Below, in pieces: positions 48,165-57,449 of a DNA stretch of 64,000 bases. Every line of letters starts with the position of its first letter. The stretch's first letter is position 1. This DNA is from Prosthecobacter debontii. GTDB lineage: Bacteria > Verrucomicrobiota > Verrucomicrobiia > Verrucomicrobiales > Verrucomicrobiaceae. The position numbers were made by a program, and so were the translations under genes. The stretch spans positions 1 through 64,000 of the forward strand of contig CAMAQH010000020.1 in assembly GCA_945860295.1 (NCBI GenBank), written 5' to 3'. Below the pieces are notes generated by a model. That model saw nothing but the letters and a program-made list of their open reading frames with translations, did no database searches and had not been told where the DNA came from.

Positions 48165-49186
48165 GCGTCAGATGGCGCGATTTCAAAGGATGAGTCCACT
48201 TGATCGCGGATGAGTGTGCGGATCTGGTCCACGGTTAGCCAATCACTGTTTTTACCTGAGTTGTAGGAGAAGCCTTTGGGCACGGGGGTGCCGACATGTT
48301 TGGCACTGTAAGTCTTCAAAAGTTCTGCCGCATTGTGGCCAAAGAGCATGGGCACAATGATGTAATACTTCGTGGTTTCGATGGTCTGAAGGGCATCTGT
48401 TTCGGTGATCATCTCCTCATGGATCTTTTCTCCTGGGCGGATACCGACGACTGGGTGCTCACACTTTGGGCCGATAGCCGTAGCGACATCCGTGATGCGA
48501 TACGAAGGAATCTTTGGCACGAAAATCTCACCGCCTTGAGCATGGTTAAGCGCATGGATCACGAGGTCCACCCCTTCTTCGAGTGTGATGTTAAAGCGTG
48601 TCATCTCCGTGTCCGTGATCGGCAGCACGCCAGTCTTACGCTTCTCCATGAAGAAAGGAATCACCGAGCCGCGTGAACCCATGACATTACCATAACGCAC
48701 AACGCTGAAACGAATGTCCTGACCTCCGCGAACATTGTTGGCGGCGATGAAGAGCTTGTCGGAACAGAGCTTTGTGGCGCCGTAGAGATTGATCGGAGCT
48801 GCGGCCTTGTCAGTGGAGAGGGCAACGACGTTGCGCACCTTCATGTCGATGCATGCCTGCACCACATTTTCAGCGCCCAAGACGTTCGTCTTGATGCACT
48901 CAAATGGATTGTACTCGGCGGTGGGCACCTGTTTCAGTGCGGCGGCATGGATGACTGTGTCGATGCCTGTGAGTGCGTGTGCAAGGCGATCACGGTCACG
49001 CACATCGCCGATAAAAAAGCGCAGCCGAGGATCCGTGTACTTCTGTGCCATGTCGAATTGCTTCAGCTCATCCCGAGAGTAGATGACCACTCGTTTCACT
49101 TCAGGGTTTTGGAGCAGGCGTTCGAGGCACTTGTGACCAAAGGAGCCGGTGCCTCCGGTGATGAGAATGGACTGGGCGTTTAACAC
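48161..49186 (-). CDS. pseB: UDP-N-acetylglucosamine 4,6-dehydratase (inverting)
   Basis: SILITGGTGSFGHKCLERLL, YSRDELKQFDMAQKYTDPRLRFFIGDVRDRDRLAHALTGIDTVIHAAALKQVPTAEYNPFECIKTNVLGAENVV, STDKAAAPINLYGATKLCSDKLF. Confidence 0.95.
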   Translation of the reverse strand: MLNAQSILITGGTGSFGHKCLERLLQNPEVKRVVIYSRDELKQFDMAQKYTDPRLRFFIGDVRDRDRLAHALTGIDTVIHAAALKQVPTAEYNPFECIKTNVLGAENVVQACIDMKVRNVVALSTDKAAAPINLYGATKLCSDKLFIAANNVRGGQDIRFSVVRYGNVMGSRGSVIPFFMEKRKTGVLPITDTEMTRFNITLEEGVDLVIHALNHAQGGEIFVPKIPSYRITDVATAIGPKCEHPVVGIRPGEKIHEEMITETDALQTIETTKYYIIVPMLFGHNAAELLKTYSAKHVGTPVPKGFSYNSGKNSDWLTVDQIRTLIRDQVDSSFEIAPSDA

Positions 49187-49291
49187 AATAGGGTCAGGAT
49201 GGGTTCAACTCTGTGCACTGCACAGGAGAAACCGACACTTGTCCGCCAGAGTAGCGCTGGCAAGGCGGAAATCGTCTTATAGAACAACGAA

Positions 49292-50653
49292 TCAAGCGCC
49301 CGGCTCTTTAGTCGCACTAATCTCCACAAGAAATGGGCTGATAAAACGGCACTTGAGTCGCTTATGCAAGAGTCCTTCCAGGAATCGCAGTTTGGTGTTT
49401 ATAGATTGCTCATCAAAGGGCTCAAATTTCTTTGGAACCCCCCTCGCAGAACGTTGCCTTTGGTTTCGCGGCTGGAACAAGCTCCGCACTAAATGCTCCA
49501 ATTCAGCCATGTGCCCGAGGTTCGCAGCAACTGGCATCTTCTTGGCCTCTGCCGCTACTAGAGTGCCAATGAGTTGTGAGGACATCAATTGCGGTGAGAA
49601 ATTGGCGATGATACGCGCAATGCTCAGTTTTGCAGAAGGCTCAACCTGGGATCGAGTACCGCCTTTGATCTCATGCACGACTTCGTTCTCCGTTGCGCAT
49701 ACTGCGCCAACTAAAGATGTCAGATGCTGTTCGAAATTGTATCCCATATCCGGTGTGTACTGGATAATTTTAGGTGTCAAATAAGAGGATTCTAGACCCG
49801 TTGTGCAGCCGGTATGAACTAGCACTGCTGCAGATGCAAGCCATGGTAATGCGCTGCCTTCATTTAATACGGTCACATTTTTGATCCCTTCCAAAGCACA
49901 GCGATACCACGCCGGATCTTCAGCCGGATGTGGGCGGAGCACGATATTATAGTCAGGGAACTCCTTTCGAAGTCGGTTGGCTAGAATTATATACGCAGCC
50001 TGCATTCGTGCATGGTAGCAATAGCGTCCCATCCAATACTCGGCTCTATCCTCATTTTTGTTTTGCCGAGGAAAGGCTTTTTTGACATTTTGAAACGCAC
50101 CGAGGTTGCTCGCTAAGGCAAAGTTGGTATTCATCAAGATGAATTTGCCAAAGCGTTGCCGGATTGATTGGGTCTCTGACTCATACATGCCCGCGAGTTC
50201 CGGTTTGCAAAGATCGAACCGCGGATGTCCGGTCACATGAATTGGTGCCGCATTCTCCCGCGCCGCTTCACGAAATACTTCAGCAGAGAAATCCCCCCAA
50301 GCGCAAATTACATCATCTTCATCCATCCAATTGGGATGAAAAAGCTTCAAAAACTCCGTGCGATCCACGTCTTTTTCCTCAGAAAAAACTGGCTCTTCCT
50401 CCGCAAGAAACAGCACCCTAAAACCACGTTCTTTGAGTTCGCGGTATTTGGTCAAGTCTGGTTTCTGTCCTCCGAGGACCAGCTGTTTTCCCACATAAAT
50501 ACCACCACGCCACCGCCGCGCTAAACGGTAGATGCCACGATCCTGGCCGAGAAAAACCGTCCGATCTGACCCCACGCAGTGTGCGGCAAGCAGGAGTCTT
50601 GCGTCCAGTTCACGTTTGGTAATCTCAATCGGGAACATGATGGGTATCGGCAT
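49292..50653 (-). CDS. Surface carbohydrate biosynthesis protein (capsule/CDP-glycerol-type GT-B-like)
   Basis: 453 aa; GGIYVGKQLVLGGQKPDLTKYRELKERGFRVLFLAEE, NIVLRPHPAEDPAWYRCALEGIKNVTVLNEGSALPWLASAAVLVHTGCTTGLESSYLTPKIIQYTP. Confidence 0.78.
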   Translation of the reverse strand: MPIPIMFPIEITKRELDARLLLAAHCVGSDRTVFLGQDRGIYRLARRWRGGIYVGKQLVLGGQKPDLTKYRELKERGFRVLFLAEEEPVFSEEKDVDRTEFLKLFHPNWMDEDDVICAWGDFSAEVFREAARENAAPIHVTGHPRFDLCKPELAGMYESETQSIRQRFGKFILMNTNFALASNLGAFQNVKKAFPRQNKNEDRAEYWMGRYCYHARMQAAYIILANRLRKEFPDYNIVLRPHPAEDPAWYRCALEGIKNVTVLNEGSALPWLASAAVLVHTGCTTGLESSYLTPKIIQYTPDMGYNFEQHLTSLVGAVCATENEVVHEIKGGTRSQVEPSAKLSIARIIANFSPQLMSSQLIGTLVAAEAKKMPVAANLGHMAELEHLVRSLFQPRNQRQRSARGVPKKFEPFDEQSINTKLRFLEGLLHKRLKCRFISPFLVEISATKEPGA

Positions 50654-50907
50654 AAGTAAAAATGATCAAGGCAAGGGTTGAACTGGAAAGGACTTATTTG
50701 CCGCTGCAACCCAACATGCAACAACGATGATGACAGTCCCGAGAACCGTTCAGAAAGCACTCAAATCTGAAGGTGGAAATAAGTCCACTAAAGACGCGGC
50801 CAACCTTAGGTTTATGCGGACCGAAATGAGTGAAATTTACAGGCCTCTTTGTTCAGCCAATTTTGATTTGCCTCGCCCATAGCTTTGGAGGAATATGAGA
50901 ACAATTA

Positions 50908-52065
50908 ATGAACAAAGTGATCCGACTTGCGAATGACGGCTACACGCGCGCCGCCTCGCTCTTTGGGTTCGGTCTTCAGCCTGCCACCGATGAAGAGTTA
51001 AGTGCATGCGCCCTGCGAACATGGACTCTCCAAACAAGCGGTCGCTGCATATTGGATAACGCCCTTGAGCACGCCCTCAATCCGGTTTGTTCGGCGACGC
51101 TTGAAATGCAGTGGAAAGAGGTTCAATGCTGGGAACTTTCCAATGTTTATCTAACAGGCGACGATTGTAACGTCTTCCTCTCTGTTAATAAATACCTCAG
51201 GTTTTGTCCCAGCCTTCAGCGCCATCCAGAGCGCAAGATCCGGAGACCATTACGGATTCTCTCATCAGCCATCACGGAGCCGTGTTTTTACCTTGCCGGA
51301 CGTAACTATGAAAACCACGGCCACTTTCTTCTGCATCACCTCCCCCGCTTAATGGCAGCTGAACCATTTCTGAATGGCATGGGAAATCCCAAGGTTTTAC
51401 TCGGCAACCGAGCCAAGCGTTGGCAGGAGCGTTACCTGTCCGCCGTGGATGTCCCGCCAGCCAGTCTTGCTCGTGCAGGGCCCGGCACGACTCGTGTTGA
51501 AAAGCTTTTTTACGCTCCGCAAATGTGGACGGACTCTGCCTTGGCTGCCCCCGAAATTCTGCAACGTATGCGCTTGGCCTTTCTGAAATTCAGTCAGCTA
51601 GCTGCCAGTGGCGAAAACAGCCAAGTCCCCATTCTAATTTCGCGCGCCGATGCCCCTGACCGCAAACTACTAAACGAACGCGAAATCGCGGCTGAAGTGG
51701 AGCGCCAGTGGGGAGCCTGCGAGATTTTGGAGCTTAGCCGGATCGATTTTGCCACTCAAATTCGCAAGTTTGCCCAAGCTCCGCTGATCCTCGGGGCACT
51801 GGGTCAGGGTTTGACGAACCTGCTGGTGTCGAAGGGGGCACTCTGTTTAATTCTCGATACTGAGGTTCAATGGGCAGAGTCCTACTTTTCTCAGACATTT
51901 CGAGATTTGGCGCTGTCACAAGGCAATCTGGCTACTCGTCTCTTTGCTGATCAGCCCATTCAAAAACGTGACCATTGGAGCTATCCGATCGAGAAATTTA
52001 AGCGGGAACTTTCCACCGCCACTGTTATTTGGAAACAACACCGCCCCCTTGCGCCCACACTGTGA
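50908..52065 (+). CDS. Glycosyltransferase family 61-like protein (DUF563)
   Basis: 385 aa; LAGRNYENHGHFLLHHLPRLMAAE, PILISRADAPDRKLLNEREI, LILGALGQGLTNLLVSKGALCLIL match GT61 layout. Confidence 0.75.
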   Translation: MNKVIRLANDGYTRAASLFGFGLQPATDEELSACALRTWTLQTSGRCILDNALEHALNPVCSATLEMQWKEVQCWELSNVYLTGDDCNVFLSVNKYLRFCPSLQRHPERKIRRPLRILSSAITEPCFYLAGRNYENHGHFLLHHLPRLMAAEPFLNGMGNPKVLLGNRAKRWQERYLSAVDVPPASLARAGPGTTRVEKLFYAPQMWTDSALAAPEILQRMRLAFLKFSQLAASGENSQVPILISRADAPDRKLLNEREIAAEVERQWGACEILELSRIDFATQIRKFAQAPLILGALGQGLTNLLVSKGALCLILDTEVQWAESYFSQTFRDLALSQGNLATRLFADQPIQKRDHWSYPIEKFKRELSTATVIWKQHRPLAPTL

Positions 52066-52994
52066 GAACTGCCGTCGTTTACCACAAGCAGCTTGGAGAC
52101 ACGCTGCTCTTGCAACCCGCTATGGCAAGGCTCGCCGCACAAGACCATGAATCTGTCACTCTTTACACCCAGCCGGGACACCAGCCGCTCATTGAATTGA
52201 TGCCAAGTGTAAAGTGGGGGGGCGATCCCAGGAAAGTTGTAAGTCCCTTCGATCGAGTTTTAGCATTCGATCAAGGATCACAATCGTTGCTGAAAAGTCT
52301 GCGTTTACGTGCCCGGCATCGGCAGTTGCTTACGCGGGCCTCCGTTTACATCCGCTGGTATCACCGCCTGCTCTTCCACTCATGCAGGTCGGAGAATCTG
52401 AACGACATCTATGTGGCACGTTATTATTTTGGCATGGCGGGTGGTCCGGTTTCAGATTCTTTCGCGCCGCCCAAACTCTGCATGCCACCACCCGAATGGA
52501 TGCAGCCGGAAGCATCCTCGACAACCGCAGTAGTCATCAACCCTGCGTCGGGTTGGGAACGGAAATCTTGGACGGTCGAGGGGTGGCGCACTGTGATTCG
52601 CTCCATGCTCGCTATGGGTCTTGGCCCAGTGTTTGTCTCCAGCGGCACTTCTGATTGGCATTTGCGTATGGGACGTGAGATCTGTGAGGGCTTTCCTACT
52701 CACCAAGTGACGAATCTAGCAGGCTTGACCACGCTGCGTGGATTTCTCTCACTGCTATCGCAGGCTGCGATCACGCTCACCGTTGATGGGGCTGCCTCGC
52801 ATATCTCGCAGGCACTGGGGCGGCCTACGGTGGTGCTTTTTGGCCCATCCAAGACAAAGATGTGGCATCACGAAACGCCGCAAAACCGCGCCATACACGC
52901 AAGTGAGTATAGTGCAGAGGCATTGCCACCCACCGCACTCATTCCGCCGGAACGAGTGATTGAAGACGCTCAAAAAGTGTTGTGCGCAGTCTGA
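52062..52994 (+). CDS. Glycosyltransferase family 9 (heptosyltransferase-like)
   Basis: VRTAVVYHKQLGDTLLLQPAMARLA, VVINPASGWERKSWTVEGWRTVI, AAITLTVDGAASHISQALGRPTVVLFGPSKTKMW. A GTG at 52062 overlaps the upstream TGA (GTGA). Confidence 0.82.
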   Translation: MRTAVVYHKQLGDTLLLQPAMARLAAQDHESVTLYTQPGHQPLIELMPSVKWGGDPRKVVSPFDRVLAFDQGSQSLLKSLRLRARHRQLLTRASVYIRWYHRLLFHSCRSENLNDIYVARYYFGMAGGPVSDSFAPPKLCMPPPEWMQPEASSTTAVVINPASGWERKSWTVEGWRTVIRSMLAMGLGPVFVSSGTSDWHLRMGREICEGFPTHQVTNLAGLTTLRGFLSLLSQAAITLTVDGAASHISQALGRPTVVLFGPSKTKMWHHETPQNRAIHASEYSAEALPPTALIPPERVIEDAQKVLCAV

Positions 52995-53090
52995 ACAAAT
53001 GCTGTTCAGATCTGGGATTCCCGGATGATTAGGCTGATCCCAAAATATTTTTCAGATGAGCACAAGCCGCATCTGTACTAGTCTGCCAAC

Positions 53091-53990
53091 ATGCCAAGTT
53101 CATTTTCACTTCAAAACAATCTCCTCCAAGCTGTTGGCTTATTCTCGGTTCTGTGTCTTAACGCTTGCTCAGACTTTCGCGTACCAGCTTTGGATAAGCT
53201 GAAGGAGAAGGAGTCTGAGACCTCCTCCGTTCAGGCCGGGCAGATCGAAGGCAAGGGAAAGAAGTTAACGACTGAAAAGGAGGATGAGGTAGCCAAGAAA
53301 AAATTGGATACCTCCGCAGTGGTGGGGACAGCGCCGTCTGTGGATTTGAGTTTCCTGCTAAGTATGAATTTTGATGAGGCAAAAACGATTTCAGCTCAAA
53401 GTATGGAATTGCCTAAGGGTATTCGGTTGGCTGCGGACTCCATTGTAATTTTGAAGAAGGGCCGCGACGACGAACCCAAACGTCTCCGCGCTAAAGGCAA
53501 GGTCTATCTCGAGTATGGAGAGGGAAATGACACCTGCAAAGTCCTATGCCAAGAAGCCTATATCAACTTCAATGAGATCGTTCTCAGGGGTAAACCCATC
53601 ATCCAACGCGGTGGCAGTATCGTCGAAGGACTGGAGGACCTAACAGTCGCTCACATCCTGGGAGCACGCCTGCGTGTGATCGGGCTGCATCGTGTGACTA
53701 ATTCGAATTCCATGCTCGCTATGATGCCTGATCTTGGTCCTTGGACTGGCGGGCCGAATCTGATCCTGCCACCTCTCTCAGAAGATGCGGTGCCTAGCAA
53801 TGTGCGCGATGAGATGTTCAAGGCCGCCGAAGCTGAATCTGTACTTCAGCAAAATCGTGCCGATGCCTTTCGGCAGCCCGCTGCTCCCGCTGCTCCGTGG
53901 ATCAAAGATGAATCCAAAGCCAAAGCACCACCTGCCGAAAAGAAGCCCGCGGTAGAAAGCGGAAAGCCTGTGCAGATCAAGTCTGCGTAG
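53091..53990 (+). CDS. Hypothetical lipoprotein
   Basis: 299 aa with lipobox-like FSVLCLNAC and a charged low-complexity N-terminal region; no family recognised. Confidence 0.65.
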   Translation: MPSSFSLQNNLLQAVGLFSVLCLNACSDFRVPALDKLKEKESETSSVQAGQIEGKGKKLTTEKEDEVAKKKLDTSAVVGTAPSVDLSFLLSMNFDEAKTISAQSMELPKGIRLAADSIVILKKGRDDEPKRLRAKGKVYLEYGEGNDTCKVLCQEAYINFNEIVLRGKPIIQRGGSIVEGLEDLTVAHILGARLRVIGLHRVTNSNSMLAMMPDLGPWTGGPNLILPPLSEDAVPSNVRDEMFKAAEAESVLQQNRADAFRQPAAPAAPWIKDESKAKAPPAEKKPAVESGKPVQIKSA

Positions 53991-54028
53991 CCTTACCAAG
54001 ACGTGGCATTTCTAAGGAATGACGTTTC

Positions 54029-56680
54029 ATGCTAAGCCCACAAATCACTCCTGTAGGAACCCTCATCGGTGAGGGTGATGCCGCATCGGCTCAGGAGAAA
54101 AAGCTCGCACAAGCAGAGAGTGAAGCTGCACTTTTCACGACACTCGCCATGCAGCTTCTCACGGCTGAACTGGAGCCGCCCTGGCGCTGGTTGCGTGAGT
54201 TCGCCCAGCAGTATTTCACACGGCTGTGCCAGACCAAAGAGGCTCTCAGCACCGCAGTGCCGCCCGTGGCGGAGCGTGAGGCATTTATCATCACCGCACC
54301 GCCGTTTGCAGGTGCCGAGTATCTCACGCCGGAAGTGCTGGAGCGCTGGTGGCTCGATCTGGCTCAGCACATCGCGCTCATCGCCACGAATGGCGTGGAG
54401 GCATGGTTGCGCGAGGAATGTCCCGCATGGCATGTCGTCGGGCGCGTGACGTTTCATCTTGCGGAAAACAAGACTGACACACAGCGGCCCTTCGCTTTTC
54501 TCGCGACCTTTACGGAGAAGCTCAGCGCAAGCGGCCAGCCGCAGCATCTGCCGCTGGCGCGCGCCTTGCAGCTTTATGCTGGGCAGCAGGATCAAACGGC
54601 CATCAATGCGTTGCTGGCTCCCGTGCGCACGGCTGCGGAGAAATCCAAGCTCTTGCGGGAGTGGTTGGAGACGAAGCGGCTCTTTCAGCCGATGGCGATG
54701 TCTTCTCAGGAAGCCTATCGCGTGCTGCGGGACACAGCGGTGTTTCAGGAAAGCGGCATCGTCATGAAACTGCCCGACTGGTGGCGCAGCGGCAAAGGAC
54801 CACGCCCTGCGGTGTCGGTAACGATTGATGCGCCGAAGAAAACCTCGCTGCATGCGGGCTCGTTGCTGAGTTTCAAAATGGAGCAAAGCCTTGATGGCGA
54901 AGCGCTCACTGCTGATGAGTGGGAGAAGTTGCTGAGCGCCGACACCGGTCTCGTCTCGCTGCGCGGCAAATGGGTGGAGGTCGATGGCGCGCAGCTTCAA
55001 CAGGTGATGGCGCATTGGAAGAAGGTGCAAAACGCCACTGGCGAAGGCGGCATAGGCTTTCTCGATGGCATGAGATTGCTCGCAGGCTTCGATCCACGCC
55101 GACTGGCTGCCGCAGATGAAAGCATCGAGCAGGTGCATGAATGGAGTGACATCGTTGCAGGCAAAAACCTCGCGATAATGCTTGATCAGATGCGTGATCC
55201 CGCTGAGGCAGCACCGCCGCCGAATCTGCGCGCCACGCTGCGTCCTTATCAGCTTAAAGGTTTTGCCTGGCTGCAATTCATGACTCGTCTTGGCCTGGGT
55301 GCCTGTCTGGCCGATGACATGGGCCTTGGTAAAACAGTGCAAGTCATCGCGCTGCTGCTTGCACGTCAAAAAGAGTCCAAAGCGCCCGCGTTGCTTGTGG
55401 TGCCAGCGTCCCTTGTCGGCAACTGGCGCGCCGAGGTGAAGCGGTTCGCGCCTGATCTGAAGCTGTTCATCGCGCATCCATCCGTCACCTCACGCGAGGA
55501 ATTGGATCTCGCCGTGAAACACACCACCGAGGCACTGCGCGGCTGCGATGCCATGCTCACGACCTATCAATTCCTCCAGCGTACCGATGCGTGGCAAGTG
55601 CATCCGTGGAGTGTCGTCATCCTTGATGAAGCTCAGGCTATCAAGAACCCTGGCAGTGCCAGCACGAAAGCTGTGAAACGCCTGCAAGCCACCACACGCA
55701 TCGCATTGACCGGCACGCCCGTTGAAAACCGTCCTGGCGATCTCTGGAGCCTCTTCGACTTTCTCAATCCAGGACTGCTTGGTGGCTCCGGTGCCTTCTC
55801 CGACGCCATCAAGCGCTGCGCCAAATCCAGCGAGGGTTTTGCGCCACTGCGCCGACTCGTGAAGCCTTACATCCTGCGCCGCATGAAGACGGATCGCAGC
55901 ATCATCACCGATCTACCCGATAAAATCGAAACCAAGGCCTTCTGCGGCCTAACGAAAAGGCAGGCTACGATTTACGCCAAACTTGTCGATCAACTCGCGA
56001 AGATGCTCGCTGACAAAGATATGGAGCCGATCAAGCGCCAGGGCCTCGTGCTTGGATTCCTGATGAAGTTCAAACAGATCTGCAATCACCCCAGCCATTG
56101 GAACGGCGATTGCGCCTGGAATCCCGAAGATAGCGGTAAATTCACCCGACTCGCCGAGATTTGCAGTGAACTCGCCGAGCGGCGCGAACGCGCGCTCATC
56201 TTCACTCAGTTTCAGGAAACCTGCGATCCTCTCGCGCGCTTCCTCGCCACCGTGTTTGGTCGTGAAGGCCTCATCCTGCATGGCGGCACGTCGGTGAAGA
56301 AGCGACCCGAACTCGTCGAGTCCTTCCAGCAGCCCGGCGGCCCGCCCTTCATGGTCATCAGCGTCAAAGCCGGCGGCACCGGCCTCAACCTCACCGCCGC
56401 CAGTCATGTCATCCACTTCGACCGCTGGTGGAATCCTGCCGTCGAAAATCAAGCCACTGATCGGGCTTTCCGTATCGGCCAAAAGAAGAACGTCTTCGTC
56501 CACAAATTCGTCTGCCAAGGAACCATTGAAGAACGCATTGATGCGCTGATCGAAGAAAAGATGCGTCTGGCCAACGACCTCATCAGTGACGATGGCAGCG
56601 CGGAGTCCCTGCTCACCAACATGAGTGCCGATGAACTGCTCAGCTTTGTCTCGCTGGATGTGAATTCAGCGGTTGGGTGA
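54029..56680 (+). CDS. SNF2-family DEAD/DEAH-box helicase
   Basis: LRPYQLKGFAWLQFMTRLGLGACLADDMGLGKTVQVIALLL, VVILDEAQAIKNP, LTGTPVENRPGDLWSLFDFLNPGLLG, HFDRWWNPAVENQATDRAFRIGQ. Confidence 0.95.
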   Translation: MLSPQITPVGTLIGEGDAASAQEKKLAQAESEAALFTTLAMQLLTAELEPPWRWLREFAQQYFTRLCQTKEALSTAVPPVAEREAFIITAPPFAGAEYLTPEVLERWWLDLAQHIALIATNGVEAWLREECPAWHVVGRVTFHLAENKTDTQRPFAFLATFTEKLSASGQPQHLPLARALQLYAGQQDQTAINALLAPVRTAAEKSKLLREWLETKRLFQPMAMSSQEAYRVLRDTAVFQESGIVMKLPDWWRSGKGPRPAVSVTIDAPKKTSLHAGSLLSFKMEQSLDGEALTADEWEKLLSADTGLVSLRGKWVEVDGAQLQQVMAHWKKVQNATGEGGIGFLDGMRLLAGFDPRRLAAADESIEQVHEWSDIVAGKNLAIMLDQMRDPAEAAPPPNLRATLRPYQLKGFAWLQFMTRLGLGACLADDMGLGKTVQVIALLLARQKESKAPALLVVPASLVGNWRAEVKRFAPDLKLFIAHPSVTSREELDLAVKHTTEALRGCDAMLTTYQFLQRTDAWQVHPWSVVILDEAQAIKNPGSASTKAVKRLQATTRIALTGTPVENRPGDLWSLFDFLNPGLLGGSGAFSDAIKRCAKSSEGFAPLRRLVKPYILRRMKTDRSIITDLPDKIETKAFCGLTKRQATIYAKLVDQLAKMLADKDMEPIKRQGLVLGFLMKFKQICNHPSHWNGDCAWNPEDSGKFTRLAEICSELAERRERALIFTQFQETCDPLARFLATVFGREGLILHGGTSVKKRPELVESFQQPGGPPFMVISVKAGGTGLNLTAASHVIHFDRWWNPAVENQATDRAFRIGQKKNVFVHKFVCQGTIEERIDALIEEKMRLANDLISDDGSAESLLTNMSADELLSFVSLDVNSAVG

Positions 56681-56682
56681 AC

Positions 56683-57435
56683 TCAACGAACCTTCCAGAT
56701 TTTCACATCGTCGATCCACACCGTATTGTTCACCAGGAAGCTGAACCAGCGTTTCATTGGATGCGCGAAGCCTTCGGAGTTGTGTTTGGCGAGCAGCTTG
56801 CCGTCGATGCTGAGGCGCATCTCATCGCCTTCGGTGACGAGGACGAGTTCATGCCACTCGGTGTCTGCTTTGTGGGGCACGGTAATGCTCTTCGTCTTCA
56901 GCAGTGCTTCGAGATCAGCGGGGATTTTCTCCTTCTTGGATGCGGCATCATCGCGGCGTTTGCGGTTCTCCAGATTCATGATGCCGGTCTTGTGATCGAT
57001 GAGCGTGATCGAGCTTTGGCTAAGAATGCCATAGCACAGGTGCCCCGCATGAACGCCGGTGGTCGTCTCACGATCCACATAGCCAAGTTGAAGCGTCTCC
57101 GCTTTGCTCAGGCCTGGAAAACGTAAGCGAATCACCGCACCTCCATCCGTGAAGCCTGCCTCATGATGGATGTGGGCTGCATGTTTCGCCTCGACGGAAG
57201 CACTGGCGATTTTGAGGATGCCTTCATCCAGATCGGCCATCTTGATCTTTGGCACACGATCCGCCGTCGCGCTGTTCCAACCGTTACCGATGGCCTTGGC
57301 TAAATTGCCATCTTCTTCGCGCTCAAAGGCATCATGGAAGATGAGTTTGCCTTTGGTGCTGAGCCACGCGGCGTCATTGAGTGGTTCGGTAGCATGGGCA
57401 GCGAAGGCTGCGAGAAGGAAGGCGATGGATTTCAT
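56683..57435 (-). CDS. Secreted LamG/DUF1080-like protein
   Basis: Signal peptide; LIFHDAFEREEDGNLAKAIGNGWN...TEWHELVLVTEGDEMRLSIDGKLLAKHNSEGFAHPMKRWFSFLVNNTVWIDDVKIWKV. Confidence 0.7.
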   Translation of the reverse strand: MKSIAFLLAAFAAHATEPLNDAAWLSTKGKLIFHDAFEREEDGNLAKAIGNGWNSATADRVPKIKMADLDEGILKIASASVEAKHAAHIHHEAGFTDGGAVIRLRFPGLSKAETLQLGYVDRETTTGVHAGHLCYGILSQSSITLIDHKTGIMNLENRKRRDDAASKKEKIPADLEALLKTKSITVPHKADTEWHELVLVTEGDEMRLSIDGKLLAKHNSEGFAHPMKRWFSFLVNNTVWIDDVKIWKVR

Positions 57436-57449
57436 GAGAATAAGATGGC

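Noticed and set aside
54032-55477. 481-aa minus-strand ORF
   Set aside because: Antisense to the SNF2 helicase; His/Arg/Leu/Gln-rich shadow frame without recognisable motifs.
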